In this document: positions 1 through 7,519 of the stretch, one piece after another
Numbering within the stretch: position 1 is the stretch's first letter
How the letters are laid out: each line of letters begins with the position of its first letter
Source: DASQPR01 sp963724705
GTDB taxonomy: Bacteria; Actinomycetota; Actinomycetes; Mycobacteriales; Micromonosporaceae
NCBI GenBank assembly: GCA_963724705.1
Contig: CAVRVS010000006.1
Coordinates: 868,001-932,000 of the forward strand
Length of the DNA stretch: 64,000 nt
Reading direction: 5' to 3'
Notes under the pieces: generated by a model
The model's database searches: none
The model's input: the letters and a program-made list of their open reading frames with translations, nothing else
What the model was told of the DNA's origin: nothing
Made by a program: the position numbers and the translations under genes

Positions 1-7
1 CCATTGC

Positions 8-36
8 TTGAGATCTTGTGCTGCGTTGAGATCTTG
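8..36. repeat. Direct repeat TTGAGATCTTG, two copies
   Basis: The 11-bp word TTGAGATCTTG occurs exactly at 8-18 and again at 26-36, an 18-bp period. Each copy contains the palindrome AGATCT. It lies in the non-coding DNA before bldC. It could be a pair of protein-binding sites or chance; no gene covers it. Confidence 0.35.
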
Positions 37-121
37 ACCCACGTCCGGTTTCGGTCGTCACGGCGTCGGCGGCTGTGGTGTCCTATGCGCCCGATTCCGG
101 CATTTCGGCCCGTCCATGAGA

Positions 122-136
122 ATCATTCGGAATGAT
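122..136. promoter_or_regulatory. 15-bp palindrome next to a TATAAG -10-like box upstream of bldC
   Basis: ATCATTC-G-GAATGAT is a perfect 7-bp inverted repeat with a one-base centre, in an unusually AT-rich stretch (about 120-250) of an otherwise GC-rich window. It is immediately followed by gatataagg, whose TATAAG resembles an actinobacterial -10 element. An operator overlapping the bldC promoter is the natural reading, but the regulator is unknown. Confidence 0.4.
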
Positions 137-208
137 ATAAGGATGAGTGGGATTTTGGACGATTTTTCCGTTTCTGGGAATCGTCTCCTACTCGGGTGTT
201 TAATGATC

Positions 209-231
209 CTACGTCCGAGTTAAGGACGTAG
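209..231 (+). repeat. 8-bp inverted repeat in the bldC leader
   Basis: CTACGTCC (209-216) and GGACGTAG (224-231) form a perfect 8-bp stem around a 7-nt loop, about 50 bp before the bldC start codon. It could be a leader hairpin or a dimeric operator. No RNA family is recognised. Confidence 0.4.
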
Positions 232-281
232 TCCCAGCTCAGCCTACTGATCATTTGGTCTCGAAGACGCAAGGAGGGGTC

Positions 282-521
282 GTGGACACTGGTGATCGTC
301 TGCTCACGCCAGGCGAGGTGGCCGCGCTGTTCCGTGTCGACCCCAAGACGGTGACCCGATGGGCGGCCGCCGGTCGCATCGGAAGCATCCGCACGCCCGG
401 CGGCCACCGTCGCTTCCGCGAGTCCGAAGTCCGCGCATTGCTGGAAGGCGAAGGCCTGGCCGCTTTTGACGACGACGTGCCATCGTCGTCACATCAGACG
501 AATGGCCACCGGCCACACTGA
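282..521 (+). CDS. bldC: BldC-family MerR-like DNA-binding protein
   Basis: This is a 79-residue helix-turn-helix protein of the BldC family, small MerR-like proteins that keep only the DNA-binding domain and regulate development and other genes in actinomycetes. The core LLTPGEVAALFRVDPKTV, the following TRWAAAGRIGSIRTPGGH and RRFRESEVRALL match BldC closely; the tail after about residue 60 is variable. An earlier ATG exists at 255, but the GTG at 282 is preferred because AAGGAGGGG (271-279) sits just in front of it and the protein then starts like known BldC. It is convergent with ubiX, with 24 bp between the stops. Confidence 0.93.
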   Translation: MDTGDRLLTPGEVAALFRVDPKTVTRWAAAGRIGSIRTPGGHRRFRESEVRALLEGEGLAAFDDDVPSSSHQTNGHRPH

Positions 522-545
522 CGTCGTGGCCGCTCGGCCGCCGGC

Positions 546-1181
546 TCAGACACCGCCGGTCCAGCGCGTGAAAAGCGTATGCGGGACGCCGACGGCGTCA
601 AGCACCTTTCCGGCGACAAAGTCGACGAGCTGTTGCGCGGTCGCGGTCGCGCCGGCGGCGTAAAAGCCGGGACTGGCCGGCAACACCGTCGCTCCCGCGT
701 CGACCAACTCGACGAGATGCAGGAGATGGCCACGCGACACCGGCGTCTCACGCGGTACGACGACGACCGGCCGGCGCTCCTTCAGGTTGACCTCGGCTGC
801 ACGCTGCAACAGATCCTTCGACAAGCCGATCGCGATTCCGGCGCAGGCGGCCGTACTGGCCGGCACCACGATCATCCCGCGCGCCGGGTACGAACCGCTG
901 CTCGGTCCGGCCGCAAAGTCGCCGGCCGACCAGTGGACGACGTCCGCGTCGCTCACGTCGCTGCCGAGCCACTTGGCCAGATCGTCGCGCCAATGCCCGT
1001 CGCGGAACGGCGCGCCGGTCTCGTCGAGGATCGTCAAGCGGGCGGCCCGAGAAACGACGAGGTCGACCGACTCTCCCGCGGCGATGAGCGCACGGAGCAC
1101 GGCCGCGGCGTACGGGGTGCCGGAAGCTCCGGATACTCCGACGATCCACGGCCGTCGCACGTTCGATGACACCGCCGCCAT
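546..1181 (-). CDS. ubiX: UbiX-family flavin prenyltransferase
   Basis: This 211-residue protein belongs to the flavin prenyltransferase family, which makes the prenylated FMN cofactor that UbiD decarboxylases need. The N-terminal GVSGASGTPYAAAVLRAL motif is the typical UbiX FMN-binding start; the VVPASTAACAGIAIGLSKD and PVVVVPRETPVSRGHL blocks are also family hallmarks. The ATG at 1181 overlaps the prenyltransferase stop by one base (TGATG). It is the last gene of a ubiD-ubiA-ubiX run, so it most likely supplies prFMN to the adjacent UbiD in menaquinone synthesis. It is cytosolic. Confidence 0.93.
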   Translation of the reverse strand: MAAVSSNVRRPWIVGVSGASGTPYAAAVLRALIAAGESVDLVVSRAARLTILDETGAPFRDGHWRDDLAKWLGSDVSDADVVHWSAGDFAAGPSSGSYPARGMIVVPASTAACAGIAIGLSKDLLQRAAEVNLKERRPVVVVPRETPVSRGHLLHLVELVDAGATVLPASPGFYAAGATATAQQLVDFVAGKVLDAVGVPHTLFTRWTGGV

Positions 1182-2092
1182 CAGCTCCGCAGGTCCAGAC
1201 GCACCACGAGGTCGACCAACGCGAACACGAACAGGACGATGCCGACCACCCCGTTGGCGGTGAAGAACGCCCGGTTCACCCGGGACAGGTCGGACGGCTT
1301 GACGATCGCATGCTCGTACGCGAAAGCGAGCGCCGTGACCCCGAGCCCGACCCACCACGGCCAGCCGAATCCAACGAGATAGCCGTACCAGGCGAACAGA
1401 CCGAACGTGACCACGTGCGCGATGGTCGACGCCCACAACGCGAACGGCACGCCGTACCGAGCCGGCACACTGTGTACGCCGATCTCGCGATCGATATCCA
1501 CATCCTGGCAGGCGTAGATGAGATCGAAGCCGCCGATCCACAGACCGACCGCGGCGCCGAGGACCCAGGCCGGCCCGGAGCCCCGGAACGTGCCGGTGAC
1601 GGCGAGCCACGCCCCGACCGGACCGATCAACTGGGCCACCCCGAGAATCGCGTGCGGCCAGTTGGTGAATCGCTTCGCGTACGGGTAGACGATCAACGGG
1701 ATGACGGCGAGCGGCGCGAGCATCAGGCACAACGGATTGAGCAGGGCCGCGGCACCCAGGAACACCACGAGCGCGACGAGGGCGCCAGCCCAGGCCGTAC
1801 GCAGTGAAACCGCGCCGGTAACGAGTTCGCGCGACGCGGTACGTGGGTTCCGCGCATCGATCTGCCGGTCGAGAATGCGATTGGCTGCCATCGCGAACGT
1901 ACGCGCACCGACCATCGCGATCGTGATGAGCAGCAACTTCACCCAGTTGACGCGCGGCACCATCGCGGTCAGGGCGGCCATGTAGGCAAACGGCAGCGCG
2001 AAGATGCTGTGCTCGATCTTCACCAGGCCGAGGAACGCCTTGACCGGGTTCGGGACGGGACGATCCGGCACCGTTGTCACAGCGGCTGTCAA
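1181..2092 (-). CDS. mqnP: UbiA-family prenyltransferase of menaquinone synthesis (MqnP-like)
   Basis: This is an integral membrane prenyltransferase of about 303 residues that attaches the polyprenyl chain to the quinone ring precursor. The first Asp-rich motif appears as NRILDRQIDARNPRT and the second as YACQDVDIDREIGVHS, both diagnostic for UbiA enzymes; eight or so hydrophobic segments follow the family pattern. Linkage to UbiD and UbiX suggests the futalosine-type menaquinone branch rather than ubiquinone, which actinomycetes lack. The start is taken as TTG 2092: AGGAG lies 7 nt ahead and it overlaps the ubiD stop as TTGA. An ATG at 2110 is the alternative. Confidence 0.88.
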   Translation of the reverse strand: MTAAVTTVPDRPVPNPVKAFLGLVKIEHSIFALPFAYMAALTAMVPRVNWVKLLLITIAMVGARTFAMAANRILDRQIDARNPRTASRELVTGAVSLRTAWAGALVALVVFLGAAALLNPLCLMLAPLAVIPLIVYPYAKRFTNWPHAILGVAQLIGPVGAWLAVTGTFRGSGPAWVLGAAVGLWIGGFDLIYACQDVDIDREIGVHSVPARYGVPFALWASTIAHVVTFGLFAWYGYLVGFGWPWWVGLGVTALAFAYEHAIVKPSDLSRVNRAFFTANGVVGIVLFVFALVDLVVRLDLRS

Positions 2093-3612
2093 AGCCCGTA
2101 CTCCTGCCATCTCGAAGAGACCTTGGCCACGACGTCGGGTGACATGACCGTAGCCTCGGGCCAGCCGCGGTGATAGCCCTCCGCGGGAGTCTTGCGGGTC
2201 GCGTCGATGCCGGCCTTGCCACCCCAGAACTGCTGGTACGACGCGTGGTCCAGATGGTCGACCGGACCGGTCGTCACGACCAGGTCGTGCGAGTAATCCA
2301 CATTGCCGAACGCCCGGAACGCGACTTCGGCGTAGTCATGTGGATCGCAGTCGTCATCCACAACGACGATCAGCTTGGTCAGGCTCAGCAGGTGCGCTCC
2401 CCAGACCGCGTTCATCACCTTCTGCGCATGCTTCGGGTAGCGCTTGTTGATGGACACGATGAGGCAGTTGTGGAAAACCCCGGGCTCCGGCATCGCCATG
2501 TCGACGATGTCAGGGATCAGCAGCTTGATCAGCGGCAGGAACATGCGCTCGGTCGCGTGACCGATCGGGCCGTCCTCCTGTGGCGGCTTCGACGTGATGA
2601 TCGAGTGGTAGATCGGATCCGGCTGCGTCGTCATGCACTCGACGTGCAGGACCGGAAAGTCTTCGACCGGCGTGTAGAAACCGGTGTGGTCGCCGAACGG
2701 ACCCTCGGCGTGGCGCTCGCCTGGCTCGACGTACCCCTCCAGCACGATCTGCGCATGCGCCGGCACCTGCAGCGGCACCGTCAGGCAGTCGACCATCTCG
2801 ACGCGTTCGCCGCGCAGGAAGCCGGCGAACATGTATTCGTCGATGTCGCCCGGCAGCGGGGCGGTCGCGGCATAGCTGACGACCGGGTCGCAGCCGATCG
2901 CGACGGCCACCGGCAGCCGCTGCCCGAGGCGCTCGGCGACGGCGTGGTGCGCGGTGGAGTCCTTGTGGATCTGCCAGTGCATGCCGAGGGTGTTGCGACT
3001 GTGCTGCTGCAGCCGGTAGAGGCCGAGGTTGCGCTTGCCGGTCTGTGGATGCTTCGTGTGCGTGAGCCCGAAGTTGTGGAAAACCCCGCCGTCGTCCGGC
3101 CAGACCTGCAGGCCGGGCAGCAGGTTGAGATCCACGTCCGGTCCGCGGTAAACCCGCGCTTGGCTGGGCGCATGCTTCGTCTTCTTCGGCGGTACGGACT
3201 TGAGCTGCATCAACTTGCCCAGCCCGTCGCGGATCCCGGCCCAACCGGGAATGAGCTCCGGCTTGACGAGGTTCCCGATCCGGGCACCGATCTCGTCGAC
3301 GTTGTCCACACCGAGCGCCATGGCCATCCGGCGCTCGGTGCCGAAGATGTTGATCGCCACCGGCATGTCACCCCGGGTCGGCGTCTCGAACAGCAGCGCC
3401 GGCCCGTGATCTCGGACGGTCCGGGTGACGATCTCGCTCATCTCCAGCGTCGGATCCACCGGTGTCGAGATCCGGTGCAACTCACCCGCCCGCTCCAGGG
3501 CCGCGAGGAAGTCGCCCAGGTCGTCGTACGGGAAGCCGGTGTTCACGCGCTCAGTCTGCCAATCGCCGGCTCGGCTCGTCGTGGCACCCTCCGGATATGC
3601 CGCGTACGCCAT
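2089..3612 (-). CDS. ubiD: UbiD-family menaquinone biosynthesis decarboxylase (MqnL-like)
   Basis: This is a UbiD-family prFMN-dependent decarboxylase of about 507 residues, here probably acting on a naphthoate intermediate of menaquinone synthesis. Recognisable family stretches are YDDLGDFLAALERAGELHRI near the start, the NLGLYRLQQHSRNTLGMHWQ metal/prFMN-binding segment, and EGPFGDHTGFYTP with the conserved acidic residue. The ATG at 3612 is chosen; a TTG at 3642 and a GTG at 3546, which would begin just before the conserved FPYDDLG, are alternatives. It is followed with a 4-nt overlap by the prenyltransferase, implying one transcript with ubiX. The two-component genes lie directly upstream on the same strand, so read-through is possible. 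Confidence 0.92.
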   Translation of the reverse strand: MAYAAYPEGATTSRAGDWQTERVNTGFPYDDLGDFLAALERAGELHRISTPVDPTLEMSEIVTRTVRDHGPALLFETPTRGDMPVAINIFGTERRMAMALGVDNVDEIGARIGNLVKPELIPGWAGIRDGLGKLMQLKSVPPKKTKHAPSQARVYRGPDVDLNLLPGLQVWPDDGGVFHNFGLTHTKHPQTGKRNLGLYRLQQHSRNTLGMHWQIHKDSTAHHAVAERLGQRLPVAVAIGCDPVVSYAATAPLPGDIDEYMFAGFLRGERVEMVDCLTVPLQVPAHAQIVLEGYVEPGERHAEGPFGDHTGFYTPVEDFPVLHVECMTTQPDPIYHSIITSKPPQEDGPIGHATERMFLPLIKLLIPDIVDMAMPEPGVFHNCLIVSINKRYPKHAQKVMNAVWGAHLLSLTKLIVVVDDDCDPHDYAEVAFRAFGNVDYSHDLVVTTGPVDHLDHASYQQFWGGKAGIDATRKTPAEGYHRGWPEATVMSPDVVAKVSSRWQEYGL

Positions 3613-3638
3613 GATCGGTCCGTACCCCTCAGGGCCGG

Positions 3639-4349
3639 TCAAGCCGGCCCGGTAGTGCCCATCGTGCCCGATGTGCCGTGCGTCCCCGGCGTGACGATGC
3701 CGGTTTCGTAAGCGAGCACGACGGCCTGCACCCGGTCACGTAGTCCGAGCTTGGTGAGCACGCGGCTCACGTGCACCTTGACCGTGCCCTCCGACACGAA
3801 CAGCTCGGCCGCGATCTCCCGGTTCGACCGAGCCGCGGCAACCAACGCAAAGACGTCGCGTTCCCGATCGGTGAGGCCGGCGATCAGCTGCTGCGCCGGG
3901 TGCGGCGACGACGGAGCGGTCGACGGCAGCGTCGGAACGAACCGGTCGATGAGGCGCCGGGTCGCGCCGGGAGCCAGCACCGCGTCTCCAGCGGCGACCG
4001 TACGGATGGCGTGCAGCAACTCGCCCGGCGGCGCGTCTTTGAGCAGGAAACCGCTGGCTCCGGCTCGCAACCCCGCGTAGACGTACTCGTCCAGGTCGAA
4101 CGTGGTCAGGATGAGCACTCGCGTGGCCGGCGACTCGCGAGTGATCCGGGCCGTGGCCTCGATGCCGTCCACGCCGGGCATGCGGACGTCCATCAGCACC
4201 ACGTCCGGCCGGGTGGCCGCGACCGTCGCGACACCGCTCTCGCCGTCGCCGGCATCGCCCAGCACCTCGATGTCCGGCTCGGCCTCCAGGATCATCCGGA
4301 ATCCGGTGCGCAGCAGCGCCTGGTCGTCGACGAGAACCACGCCGATCAT
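3639..4349 (-). CDS. NarL/FixJ-type response regulator
   Basis: This 236-residue response regulator has an N-terminal receiver domain and a C-terminal LuxR-type helix-turn-helix. The receiver shows the acidic pair at D8-D9, the phosphoacceptor D54 in VVLMDVRMPG and the conserved Lys in GFLLKDAP. The output domain reads LTDRERDVFALVAAARSNRE followed by IAAELFVSEGTVKVHVS. It ends in a low-complexity Gly/Thr tail. The ATG overlaps the kinase stop (ATGA), so the two are translationally coupled. It is the probable partner of the kinase at 4346-5530 and may control the ABC exporter upstream. Confidence 0.93.
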   Translation of the reverse strand: MIGVVLVDDQALLRTGFRMILEAEPDIEVLGDAGDGESGVATVAATRPDVVLMDVRMPGVDGIEATARITRESPATRVLILTTFDLDEYVYAGLRAGASGFLLKDAPPGELLHAIRTVAAGDAVLAPGATRRLIDRFVPTLPSTAPSSPHPAQQLIAGLTDRERDVFALVAAARSNREIAAELFVSEGTVKVHVSRVLTKLGLRDRVQAVVLAYETGIVTPGTHGTSGTMGTTGPA

Positions 4350-5530
4350 GACGGCAGATCCTCGGCCACGCGCAGGTTCGCCGTGACCAGCCAGCCCCGC
4401 GGCGTACGCGGTCCGGACCGTACGTCACCGGCGAACGCCTCGACCCGTTCACGCATCCCGACGAGTCCGCGGCCCTGCGTCGACCGGTCGGGCGGTCCGC
4501 CAACGGATGCTTCGCCGATACCGTCGTCGGCTACCTCGACGCACACCTCGTCCCGTCCGTAGCGGATGCGGACCGTGGCGGTGGCGCCCGGGCCGGCGTG
4601 CTTCATCGTGTTGGTCAACGACTCCTGGACGATGCGATAGAGCGCTAGTTCCACGGCGGCCGCATCGGCCGGCGGTGCGCCTTCGACCTCGTAGAGGACC
4701 GACAGCCCGGCGGTGCGGACGCGATCGATCAGCTCGTCGAGCCGCGCGACGTCGGGCAGCGGCGCCCGGGTGGCGACATCATCGCGATCCCGGAGGACGC
4801 CGAGAAGTCGCCGCGTATCGGTGAGCGCGAGCCGTCCCGTCGCCGAGACCGTACGCATCACGTCGGCCGCCTGCTCCGGAGCCGAGGCGACCTTGGCCGC
4901 GGCACCGTCGGACAGTGTCACCATGACCGTCAAATGATGCGCCACGATGTCGTGCATCTCGCGCGCGATCCGGGTCCGTTCCTCGGCCGCAGCCAGGGCC
5001 AATTCCTGCTCGCGATCGTGTTCGAGCCGCTCGGCCCGCTCGCGCAACTGATCGAGCAACGCCCGACGAGTGCGGATGTAGAGACCGAGCACGGTCGCCG
5101 CGGCGACGACGGCGACGAGTGACACCGCCGAGGGGAGCCAATTGTCGGGGAACACGTGGATGCTGCTGACGACCGCGCCGGCGGCCAGTAGGGCTGCCGC
5201 GATCACCGCTTCTCGGCGCGGACGTAGAACCGCGACGGTGTAGAGGCCGATGACGAGCGCCGGTGACCACACCACCTGCATGGCCCACCAACCGGTGGCT
5301 GCGGCGACGAGGAAGCCCCACGCGAACACGGGCACGGGCCAGACCCGGCGCACCACCAGCGGCGCGGCCGTCGCGACGATGATCGCTACCGCGGCCCCGG
5401 TCGACACATCCGGCGAGGATGTGACGTAGATGCTGGCCGCGAGGAGTGCGAACACAGCGACGGAGATGTCGAAGAGCCAGGATCGCAATCGACGCGATCC
5501 CGGCCCTTCGGCGGCGGTCCAGATCCCCAC
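4346..5530 (-). CDS. Sensor histidine kinase, HisKA_3 type
   Basis: This membrane sensor kinase of about 394 residues belongs to the NarL-partner class. The N-terminal half holds several hydrophobic segments (for example SWLFDISVAVFALLAASI), then a coiled linker, then the H-box RIAREMHDIVAHHLTVMVTL with the phosphoacceptor His. The ATPase domain follows with the N-box QESLTNTMKHAG, and G motifs VADDGIG and GRGLVGMRERVEAF. The start is taken as GTG 5530, which leaves 13 bp after the permease stop; the upstream open frame is not coding. It closes the ABC ATPase-permease-kinase-regulator operon. The signal sensed is unknown. Confidence 0.9.
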   Translation of the reverse strand: MGIWTAAEGPGSRRLRSWLFDISVAVFALLAASIYVTSSPDVSTGAAVAIIVATAAPLVVRRVWPVPVFAWGFLVAAATGWWAMQVVWSPALVIGLYTVAVLRPRREAVIAAALLAAGAVVSSIHVFPDNWLPSAVSLVAVVAAATVLGLYIRTRRALLDQLRERAERLEHDREQELALAAAEERTRIAREMHDIVAHHLTVMVTLSDGAAAKVASAPEQAADVMRTVSATGRLALTDTRRLLGVLRDRDDVATRAPLPDVARLDELIDRVRTAGLSVLYEVEGAPPADAAAVELALYRIVQESLTNTMKHAGPGATATVRIRYGRDEVCVEVADDGIGEASVGGPPDRSTQGRGLVGMRERVEAFAGDVRSGPRTPRGWLVTANLRVAEDLPS

Positions 5531-5543
5531 GGCTACGAGTCTC

Positions 5544-6368
5544 TCAGCTCGCTGCGACGTCGGTCCGCCGCAGCCGCCACGCGGCCAGCCCGAGCAGCAC
5601 GATCGCGTAGCCGCAGAGCACCGCGAATCCGATCCACGGCGGCAGCGGGTGCGCGGTCGTGGCGAGCCGAGGCAGCGCCGCGCCGGCGTTGGACGGCAGG
5701 AACCGGCCGGCCTCGGCGATCGATGCCGGCATGGCACCCCACACCGTCGGCAGCACGAAGAACACGCCGACCATGGCACTGATCGCGCCGGCCGTACTCC
5801 GTAGCAGCGTCGCGATGGCGATGGCGCAGACACCGGCAACGGTGAGATACAACGGCGCCCCGATCACGATGCGGGCCACGCCGTCGGCGCCGAGTGACGT
5901 CGGCGGGCGGCCATGGGCCCGCCACACGACCTGCCCCAGCGCGAAGGTCGCGAGCGACGTCGCCAACGTCACCGGGAACACAACCGCGAGATACACCGCG
6001 AGCTTGGCCCACAGCACCGGCAACCGCTTGGGTACGACGGTCATCGACGACCGGATCATGCCGGTGCCGTACTCGCCCGAAACCAGCAGGATCGCCAGGG
6101 TTCCGAGAGCAAGCTGGGCAAAGATCGAACCGATCTGCCCGCGGGTCGCGACGTCGACCGGCACCGACGAGGACGTCTTCTCGGCCGCCGCCGCCGCGGA
6201 GATGGCCACCCCGATCCCGACCGTCAGCGCGGTCGACGTGGCAATGGTCCACCAGGACGACCGCAACGACCGGAACTTCGTCCACTCCGAGTGGACCAGA
6301 CGACGTGCGGTCACTGGCCCGGCACCGGATGAGACGACCGGCGCGACGGTGATTGATGTGGTTGTCAT
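5544..6368 (-). CDS. ABC-2 type transporter permease
   Basis: This 274-residue membrane protein begins with the segment RLVHSEWTKFRSLRSSWWTI, typical of ABC-2 export permeases in actinomycetes. About six hydrophobic spans follow, including LALGTLAILLVSGEYGTGM with the family motif G-E-Y-G-T-G-M. It pairs with the ATPase gene, whose stop overlaps its ATG by 4 nt (ATGA). Together they form an exporter of the drug, lantibiotic or lipid type; the substrate cannot be read from sequence. Confidence 0.9.
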   Translation of the reverse strand: MTTTSITVAPVVSSGAGPVTARRLVHSEWTKFRSLRSSWWTIATSTALTVGIGVAISAAAAAEKTSSSVPVDVATRGQIGSIFAQLALGTLAILLVSGEYGTGMIRSSMTVVPKRLPVLWAKLAVYLAVVFPVTLATSLATFALGQVVWRAHGRPPTSLGADGVARIVIGAPLYLTVAGVCAIAIATLLRSTAGAISAMVGVFFVLPTVWGAMPASIAEAGRFLPSNAGAALPRLATTAHPLPPWIGFAVLCGYAIVLLGLAAWRLRRTDVAAS

Positions 6369-7288
6369 CGGACTGCCTCCAAAGTTGCGGTGTCGCCGTA
6401 CTCCAGGCTGGTCCGAGTGGCCTGCATGTAGGCCTCCTCCAAGGACGGCTGGACGGCGCTGAGTTCGAGAATGGGTAGGTTCGCCTGCCAGGCGATGGTG
6501 CCAATCTGGTCGGCGCCGAGGCCGGTGACGTGCAGGACGTCGCTCCGCTCGCTGCTGACCACGACGTCCGGGCCCTGCAGGAGGTTGCGAAGGCGAGCGG
6601 CCTCGGGACTGCGTACGACCACCGAGGGTGCGGTGGTCCGGGCGACGAACTGCTCGACCGTGGAGTCCGCGATCAGCCGGCCGCGGCCGACGACGACGAG
6701 CCGCGTCGCGGTCTGCGCCATCTCACTCATGAGATGCGAGGACACCAGGACGGTACGACCCTCGTCGGCCAGCTGTCGCAACAGCAGGCGGATCCAGCGG
6801 ACACCGTCCGGATCCAGGCCGTTGACCGGCTCATCGAGCACGACGGTCTGTGGCCGGCCCAGCAACGCCGACGCGATGCCGAGGCGCTGACCCATCCCGA
6901 GGCTGAACCCGCCGACCCGCTTTCCGGCCACGTCGCGCAGCCCGACCATGTCGATGACCTCGTCGACCCGGCGGCGACCGATGCCGGCGGTCTGCCCGAT
7001 CGAGAGCAGATGATTGCGGGCCGACCGACCGGTGTGGAAGGCCTTCGCCTCGAGCAGGACGCCCAACTCGGCCATCGGCGCTCGGCTGGATCGGTAGTGC
7101 TTGCCATTCACCCGTACGGTGCCGCTCGTCGGTTCGTCGAGGCCGGCGATCATCCGCATGGTGGTGGACTTGCCCGCCCCGTTGGGACCGAGGAAGCCGG
7201 TCACAGTTCCGGGCTGAACCACGAAACTCAGATCATCGACGGCGACCTTCGCGCCGTACCGCTTCGTGAGGTTCTCGATCTCGATCAT
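6365..7288 (-). CDS. ABC transporter ATP-binding protein (DrrA/BcrA-like)
   Basis: This 307-residue ATPase subunit powers the ABC-2 permease encoded next. Walker A GPNGAGKST is at residues 34-42, the signature reads GGFSLGMGQRLG, Walker B is TVVLDEPVNGLD and the switch His is in VSSHLMSEM. A C-terminal extension of about 90 residues, as in drug and bacitracin exporters, follows. The ATG at 7288 is chosen because AAAGGAAA precedes it by 8 nt; a TTG-type start 21 bp earlier is unlikely. It is the first gene of a four-gene exporter and two-component operon. The 230 bp upstream carry three palindromes that may control it. Confidence 0.93.
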   Translation of the reverse strand: MIEIENLTKRYGAKVAVDDLSFVVQPGTVTGFLGPNGAGKSTTMRMIAGLDEPTSGTVRVNGKHYRSSRAPMAELGVLLEAKAFHTGRSARNHLLSIGQTAGIGRRRVDEVIDMVGLRDVAGKRVGGFSLGMGQRLGIASALLGRPQTVVLDEPVNGLDPDGVRWIRLLLRQLADEGRTVLVSSHLMSEMAQTATRLVVVGRGRLIADSTVEQFVARTTAPSVVVRSPEAARLRNLLQGPDVVVSSERSDVLHVTGLGADQIGTIAWQANLPILELSAVQPSLEEAYMQATRTSLEYGDTATLEAVR

Positions 7289-7389
7289 CGAGTCGGTTTC
7301 CTTTCGCATCGTCGCTGTCCAACACGATCGACGCTAAGGAATGCGGCACTACCGGCACATCTGTCGTGCGACCAGAGCTGCGGGCACGA

Positions 7390-7409
7390 CGTATGTCCAA
7401 CGACATACG
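7390..7409. promoter_or_regulatory. Palindrome CGTATGTC-CAAC-GACATACG upstream of the ABC/TCS operon
   Basis: A perfect 8-bp inverted repeat with a 4-bp centre, about 100 bp before the ATPase start codon. Its size and symmetry fit an operator for a dimeric regulator. On the minus strand it includes TTGGAC, which resembles a -35 element. The cognate response regulator is a candidate ligand, which is inference. Confidence 0.5.
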
Positions 7410-7436
7410 CCCGCCGGCCATGGGCTCAAGGTCAAC

Positions 7437-7455
7437 GCAACTTCCGGGAAGTTGC
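7437..7455. promoter_or_regulatory. Palindromic site 1, GCAACTTCC-G-GGAAGTTGC
   Basis: A perfect 9-bp inverted repeat around a single base. A near-identical palindrome is centred 42 bp away at 7488, about four helical turns, so both would face the same side of the DNA. They lie between the ccsB stop and the ABC operon. Operator sites fit better than a terminator because there are two copies with matched phase. Confidence 0.5.
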
Positions 7456-7477
7456 CCGGTCCCGGTCCGTGCAAGGC

Positions 7478-7498
7478 GGCAACTTCACGGAAGTTGCC
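7478..7498. promoter_or_regulatory. Palindromic site 2, GGCAACTTC-ACG-GAAGTTGCC
   Basis: A perfect 9-bp inverted repeat with a 3-bp centre, sharing the half-site GCAACTTC with the palindrome at 7437-7455. It ends 21 bp after the ccsB stop codon, so it could also serve as the 3' hairpin of the ccs transcript. The repeated half-site argues for a regulator binding both. Confidence 0.5.
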
Positions 7499-7519
7499 GC
7501 GTCCAGGCCCGCGACAGAC

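Noticed and set aside
546..2222. A single long minus-strand reading frame spanning ubiX and part of ubiA
   Set aside because: Only the part from 1181 down matches UbiX; the remainder is an Arg-rich out-of-frame shadow of ubiA.
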